DNA from: Nodosilinea sp. E11
GTDB taxonomy: Bacteria > Cyanobacteriota > Cyanobacteriia > Phormidesmidales > Phormidesmidaceae
Reading direction: 5' to 3'
Assembly (NCBI RefSeq): GCF_032813545.1
Contig: NZ_CP136514.1
Location: 433,760 to 497,759 of the forward strand
DNA length: 64,000 nt
Shown here piece by piece: positions 60,349 to 64,000 of this stretch (position 1 is its first letter; every line of letters starts with the position of its first letter). Position numbers and translations under genes: made by a program. Under the pieces are notes generated by a model that saw only the letters and a program-made list of their open reading frames with translations, did not search any database and was not told the DNA's origin.

Positions 60349-61991
60349 GTGAGAAAGGTGAAAAAAGTGAACCGGTGACATTGCCGCACCTAGAGACACT
60401 GTCCTTAGACGAACGCCGCCGCCTGGAGGTCATTCAAGGCCTAGAACGCTATCGCGGTCAATCCACGTACCGAGAGGTGGAGGCTGCGGCAGCCGCCACT
60501 CTGAGCTTGAGCGTGCGCAATCTGAAGCGGTTAGTGCGTCACTATCGCGAACGGGGCATTGAGGGCTTGAAGCGCCAAGTACGCTTCGACGAAGGCAATG
60601 TGAGAGTGGACGATAGCTGGCGGGAATTCATCCTTGAGCGCTACCGCAACGGGAACCGAGGCACCCGTAAAACGAGCCGTGCCCAAATCGCCAAACAAGT
60701 CGCCAGCCACGCCGCCGCCATCGGTAGCCCCAATTATCCGAGCCGTCGCACGGTATACCGCATCCTGTCGGGTGAGATTAGGCAAGCCGAGCAAAAGCAG
60801 AAGCAACGCTCCATCGGCTGGCAGGGAGATACCCTGACGCTGACCGCAAAATCAGGGATTGAGATCGCCGTTGAATACAGCAACCAGGTATGGCAATGCG
60901 ACCACACACCAGCCGATATTGTGGTCGTCGATAGCCAAGGCGACGTTTTGGGTCGACCGACCTTGACCACCGTCATCGACACCTACTCGCGATGCATCAT
61001 GGGGATACACCTGGGCCTGGAACCCCCCAGTGCCGCCGTCACCGGCTTAGCCCTGCGCCACGCGATCCTGCCGAAACAGTATCAACGGGGCTACGAACCC
61101 GAAGCCCTGTGGGAGAGCTACGGCGTCCCGAAGTACCTGTACACCGACGCCGGTTCCGACTTCACCTCAGCCCACATCGATCAAGTCGCCAGCCGATTAG
61201 GCATCGTGCTGTGCCTGCGTCGCCGTCCCGCCGAAGGCGGCATCGTCGAACGGCCCTTCGGCACCCTCAACCGTGAATTCTTCTCCACCCTACCGGGCTA
61301 TACCACCGCCAACGCCAAGCCCCATCTAGCGTCGATCAACGCAGACGCCTGCCTGAGCCTAGAGCAACTAGAGGGCCTGCTCATCCGCTACATCGTGGAT
61401 AACTACAACCAGCAACCGGACGCCCGCGATCGCCAACACAGTCGGATAGAGCGGTGGCGCGCCGGACAGATGGCCCAAGGGAAACCCCCAGACGAACGAG
61501 AACTGGACTTACTGCTGATGCGCCAACAGCGCCGCCGCATTTACCAGGGCGGGTACCTGCGCTTTGCCAACCTGATTTATCGCGGCGAATACCTATCAGG
61601 CCATGCCGGAGCCGACGTCGTCCTCCGCTATGACCCCCGAGACATCACCACCGTCCTGGTGTACCAACCCCAGGGTACGACCGACGTCTTTTTAGCCCGT
61701 GCCCACGCCCAAAACCTCGAAACAGAACGCCTCTCGCTAGCCGAAGCCAAAGCCATCAGTCGTCGTTTGCGCGAAGCTCGCACCGAGATTACCAATCAGT
61801 CCATCCTCAGCGAGATTCAATCTCGCGTGCAATTCATTGACGAGCTGCTGTCAGCGCCCCCGCTGCCCGCCAACCACGAAGACCTACCGTCCGACGAAGC
61901 AAGCGAGCCTGAATCGTCCCCGGCCCCTAAGCCCCTACCCGCCATACGCGTCTACGACTACGAGCAACTGCGTCAATCGCACGGCCTTTAA
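60330..61991 (+). CDS. tnsB: TnsB-like DDE transposase
   Basis: 553 residues from ATG at 60330 (MTNIVAREKGEKSEPVTL). N-terminal helix-turn-helix domains (TYREVEAAAAATLSLSVRNL; SRAQIAKQVASHAAAIGS) precede an integrase core with catalytic residues Asp191 (VWQCDHTPAD), Asp273 (LYTDAGSDFTS) and Glu307 (GGIVERPFGTLN). A beta-barrel (RIYQGGYLRFANLIYRGEYL) and a C-terminal tail with YDYEQLRQSHGL, probably for TnsC contact, follow. The length matches TnsB of type V-K CRISPR-associated transposons, and no TnsA is present, so insertion by a copy-and-paste (cointegrate) route is likely. tnsC follows after 42 bases. Confidence 0.9.
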   Translation: MTNIVAREKGEKSEPVTLPHLETLSLDERRRLEVIQGLERYRGQSTYREVEAAAAATLSLSVRNLKRLVRHYRERGIEGLKRQVRFDEGNVRVDDSWREFILERYRNGNRGTRKTSRAQIAKQVASHAAAIGSPNYPSRRTVYRILSGEIRQAEQKQKQRSIGWQGDTLTLTAKSGIEIAVEYSNQVWQCDHTPADIVVVDSQGDVLGRPTLTTVIDTYSRCIMGIHLGLEPPSAAVTGLALRHAILPKQYQRGYEPEALWESYGVPKYLYTDAGSDFTSAHIDQVASRLGIVLCLRRRPAEGGIVERPFGTLNREFFSTLPGYTTANAKPHLASINADACLSLEQLEGLLIRYIVDNYNQQPDARDRQHSRIERWRAGQMAQGKPPDERELDLLLMRQQRRRIYQGGYLRFANLIYRGEYLSGHAGADVVLRYDPRDITTVLVYQPQGTTDVFLARAHAQNLETERLSLAEAKAISRRLREARTEITNQSILSEIQSRVQFIDELLSAPPLPANHEDLPSDEASEPESSPAPKPLPAIRVYDYEQLRQSHGL

Positions 61992-62033
61992 GCGCCCTCA
62001 ACATCAACCCCCCCTTCCGGAGCCTCCTATCCC

Positions 62034-62861
62034 ATGTCTCCCTCCCCTGCTGCCGACCCCAATCCTGCGATCGCCGACGTGAATGAGCGAATTCGAGACC
62101 TGGGCCGTCGTCGCGTCCTGGAACTGCCCCAGATGTTGGAATTTCATACCTGGCTAGACGGTAAACGCTTAGCCAGACAATCCTGCCGAGTCATCGGGGA
62201 ATCGCGTACCGGCAAGACCGTGAGCTGTGATACCTACCACCTCAAATCCAAAGTGACCCAGCGACCCGGTGAAGCCCCCCTGATACCAGTGATGTACTGG
62301 CACTGTCGTGAGAACCTCTCCGTGAGCAACCTGTTGGTCGGCCTGCTAGAAAGCCTTCAGTATCAAGCCACGCGAGGGCGCATCCCTGAACTCCGGGAGC
62401 GGGTCTACCACGTGCTCCGGAGTTGCCAGGTTGAGATGATCATCTTCGACGAAGCCCAACGGGTAACCGCTCAAGCGATGTCTGAAATTAGAGACATATC
62501 CGACCTCTTAGAGATTGCCGTCGTGCTAGTGGGCACCGATCGGCTCAACGCCGTCATTCAACGTGATGAACAAGTCCTCTATCGATTTCTATCGGCCTAT
62601 CGCTTTTCTCGACTCAGCAGTGAAGAACTTCAGGAGATGACCGCCCTCTGGGAAGAGCATGTGCTGCAATTACCCAAACCCTCCAACCTGGCCAACCCGA
62701 AAGCCCAGAGCCTGCTGCTCCAGGCCAGCCGAGGCTATATTGGCGTCCTGAATCAAATCCTCTGTGAAGCCGCCATTCGGGCCTTGCAACGCGGTCAGCC
62801 ACGCATTGAGTTGCCCTTACTGCGACAAGTGGTCAAAGAATGTTCACTGGCGATCAAGTAA
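62034..62861 (+). CDS. tnsC: TnsC-like AAA+ regulator
   Basis: 275 residues, the size of the compact TnsC of type V-K elements (TniB-like). Walker A is RVIGESRTGKTVSC near residue 54, Walker B EMIIFDEAQRV near 135, with sensor-like VVLVGTDRLNAVI near 163 and a C-terminal lid (RGYIGVLNQILCEAAIRALQ). TnsC polymerises on target DNA with ATP and links the target selector (TniQ) to the TnsB transposase. Its stop TAA shares one base with the tniQ start (TAATG), so the two are translated as a unit. Confidence 0.9.
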   Translation: MSPSPAADPNPAIADVNERIRDLGRRRVLELPQMLEFHTWLDGKRLARQSCRVIGESRTGKTVSCDTYHLKSKVTQRPGEAPLIPVMYWHCRENLSVSNLLVGLLESLQYQATRGRIPELRERVYHVLRSCQVEMIIFDEAQRVTAQAMSEIRDISDLLEIAVVLVGTDRLNAVIQRDEQVLYRFLSAYRFSRLSSEELQEMTALWEEHVLQLPKPSNLANPKAQSLLLQASRGYIGVLNQILCEAAIRALQRGQPRIELPLLRQVVKECSLAIK

Positions 62862-63406
62862 TGGCCGGAGACCCGTCTTCACCAGCACCAGCAGCAGCAC
62901 CAGCCTCCGTTACCCCTTGGCTGTTCCAGGTCGAGCCTCATGCTGACGAGAGCTTTGGTCACTTTTTGGGGCGATTTCGTCGAGCCAATCGCCTCAGTAG
63001 TGCCCAGTTATCGGCCATGCTGGGACAGCGATCCTATGTCGTCTCCTATTGGGAAAGCCCCTCTCGCCAGCGGCGACCGACCCCCGGTTCTCTTCAGCAG
63101 CTCTCCCAGATGAGCGGTGTTGCGATCGCCCGCCTCCATGGGATGTGGTCACCCTCCGACACCCGATTGCATTGGCCCACGCGGTTGTGTCCTGACTGTT
63201 ACGCCGAAGCCCCCTGGCACAGACTCACCTGGCAATTGAGTGCCCAACCCGATTGCGAAATCCATCAGCGGCGGCGCAGCCGTCCTGGAAGGGCATCCCT
63301 ATTAGCTCAATGTCCCCGCTGTCATCATGCGTTTCCACTGCCGAGCCATTGGGTCAGCGGCCAGTGTGCTCATTGCCAACTCCCGTTCGCGCAGATGCGG
63401 TTTTAG
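62861..63406 (+). CDS. tniQ: Small TniQ-like target-selection protein
   Basis: 181 residues from ATG at 62861. The N-terminal TniQ block WLFQVEPHADESFGHFLGRF is followed by a helix-turn-helix (LSSAQLSAMLGQRSYVVSYW) and a zinc-binding end: LCPDCYAEAPWH ... AQPDCEIH, then QCPRCHHAFPLP and GQCAHCQLPF. The size is close to the short TniQ of type V-K CASTs and far below Tn7 TnsD. In those elements a short TniQ caps the TnsC filament at the Cas12k-guided target. Here no cas12k follows in the 600 bases left, so the targeting mode is open. Confidence 0.87.
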   Translation: MAGDPSSPAPAAAPASVTPWLFQVEPHADESFGHFLGRFRRANRLSSAQLSAMLGQRSYVVSYWESPSRQRRPTPGSLQQLSQMSGVAIARLHGMWSPSDTRLHWPTRLCPDCYAEAPWHRLTWQLSAQPDCEIHQRRRSRPGRASLLAQCPRCHHAFPLPSHWVSGQCAHCQLPFAQMRF

Positions 63407-63426
63407 CGAACTGCCACGTACCCGCT

Positions 63427-63747
63427 CTAGGGTTGAGGTGTCAACTTAATTGACCAGCTAACTTCGCGTCCAGCTACTGGCTCGTGGGTTTGTTGGAACC
63501 GCTGCTTCAGCTGCTTCAAGCGTTGTTCCTGTTCGGTAATGTCGCTCGGGTAGTTCCATTGGCCCGGCGTGAGCCGACGAAAGATGACCGCTGACTCGCG
63601 CTGGAGTTGGGATGCTGCTTGAGTCGCGCAGGCGTCAAAGAAAGCTGGTTTTAGAGCTTCAATTTGGGTTTCGAGTTGAGCTAACTGAATCCGGAGCGCC
63701 ACCATTTGATCAATTACATCGCTAGGCTCAGCCGTGGTTCTGGTCAT
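63427..63747 (-). CDS. Small coiled-coil protein convergent to tniQ
   Basis: 106 residues (MTRTTAEPSDVIDQMVALRI, QLAQLETQIEALKPAFFD, ... EQEQRLKQLKQRFQQTHEP). A heptad-rich helical protein with no recognised domain. It ends 21 bases after the tniQ stop, on the opposite strand. It could be transposon cargo or an accessory factor. Confidence 0.55.
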   Translation of the reverse strand: MTRTTAEPSDVIDQMVALRIQLAQLETQIEALKPAFFDACATQAASQLQRESAVIFRRLTPGQWNYPSDITEQEQRLKQLKQRFQQTHEPVAGREVSWSIKLTPQP

Positions 63748-63849
63748 TGATGGCCTAAAGAATTTTGTCGCTCATCATGATAGGAGTGATGCCGTATCCC
63801 TCATGCCAGACTGGCTACCAAAGGGTCTACTGCGCGTACCTGGCAGCCT

Positions 63850-64000
63850 TCAGGGGGAGTTGGTGCGATCGCTCTGTTGTGCCTTGCTGCGATCGCACCC
63901 ATCGTCGTCATAGTGGGCTGCGATGGGTGCGATCGCTTGAGTCATGGCCCCCGCAACGTTGTGCAGAGCCATTGGTAGGGTTCTGCTGCTGGAGAGGGTG
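63850..64000. repeat. Another copy of the repeated block at the window edge
   Basis: CATCGTCGTCATAGTGGGCT and GCAACGTTGTGCAGAGCCAT and GGTAGGGTTCTGCTGCTGGA match 59189-59343 (which reads CATCGTTGTCATAGTGGGCT, GTAACGCTGTGCAGGGCCAT, GGTAGGGTTCTGCTGCTGGA). So the transposition module is flanked on both sides by copies of the same block in the same orientation. It continues past the window end. Confidence 0.75.

Noticed and set aside
63765..63785. TGTCGCTCATCATGATA as the right end of the transposon
   Set aside because: It has the same orientation as the left end and lacks the GTGCCACGATA repeats; the resemblance is limited to a few bases.

Overview
The window looks like accessory DNA of a filamentous cyanobacterium. 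The HIP1 octamer GCGATCGC is scattered throughout, and gene content is typical of Leptolyngbya-like genomes (WYL regulators, DUF433, IS701/IS1634/ISL3 elements, a cyanobacterial-type TnsB-TnsC-TniQ transposon). A ParA gene, a small ParB-like partner, upstream direct repeats and a telomere-resolvase-like recombinase suggest a large plasmid or plasmid-derived island. No rRNA, tRNA or CRISPR array was seen.

Layout. (1) 1-18.3 kb: a class 1 DISARM anti-phage operon on the minus strand, drmD - 593-aa unknown - drmMI - inserted block - drmA (start only; the rest lies beyond base 1). The 8-kb block between drmMI and drmA holds two DUF488 proteins, a dual-OB protein, a secreted protein, a GmrSD-like DUF262/DUF1524 nuclease, a paralogous pair of membrane-anchored helical proteins and toxin-antitoxin genes. 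A divergent WYL regulator (18.28-19.14 kb) sits upstream of the operon with a short palindrome just before its start. (2) 19.1-27.3 kb: more probable conflict genes: an LRAT/NC-like protein, a glycine-zipper protein coupled to a gene with an in-frame amber codon, and a four-gene operon built on a dynamin-like GTPase and a second P-loop GTPase. (3) 27.5-32.3 kb: an insertion zone with a MITE, IS66, IS1 and IS701, each with clear target-site duplications. (4) 32.3-38.1 kb: an HNH-motif membrane protein, an RNase HI-integrase hybrid, a PD-(D/E)XK-like protein, a NERD-helicase and an EEP-fold phosphodiesterase. (5) 38.3-45.2 kb: integrase remnant, IS1634, an IS4-like element interrupted by ISL3, a TetR regulator and a decayed IS5 carrying a MITE.

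(6) 45.2-50.3 kb is the most unusual region: a minus-strand cluster of a haem-oxygenase-like di-iron protein, a BacA/AerD-type prephenate decarboxylase, a BacB/AerE-type bicupin, an SDR, a membrane desaturase-like di-iron enzyme and a LysE-type exporter, with no NRPS or ligase. It resembles the first steps of the bacilysin/anticapsin and aeruginosin-Choi pathways and may make and export an undescribed non-proteinogenic amino acid or a derivative.

(7) 50.9-57.9 kb: IS remnants, an IS4-like element that replaces the tail of the telomere-resolvase-like gene, the partition locus, and small genes. (8) 57.9-64 kb: an intact tnsB-tnsC-tniQ module of the size seen in type V-K CRISPR-associated transposons. 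Its left end carries five 19-bp repeats, one of which forms the tnsB start. It is preceded by two truncated copies of the same left end, alternating with decayed copies of a neighbouring two-gene block; that block also reappears after tniQ at the window edge. No cas12k is visible, so whether this is a CAST or a guide-independent relative depends on sequence beyond base 64000.
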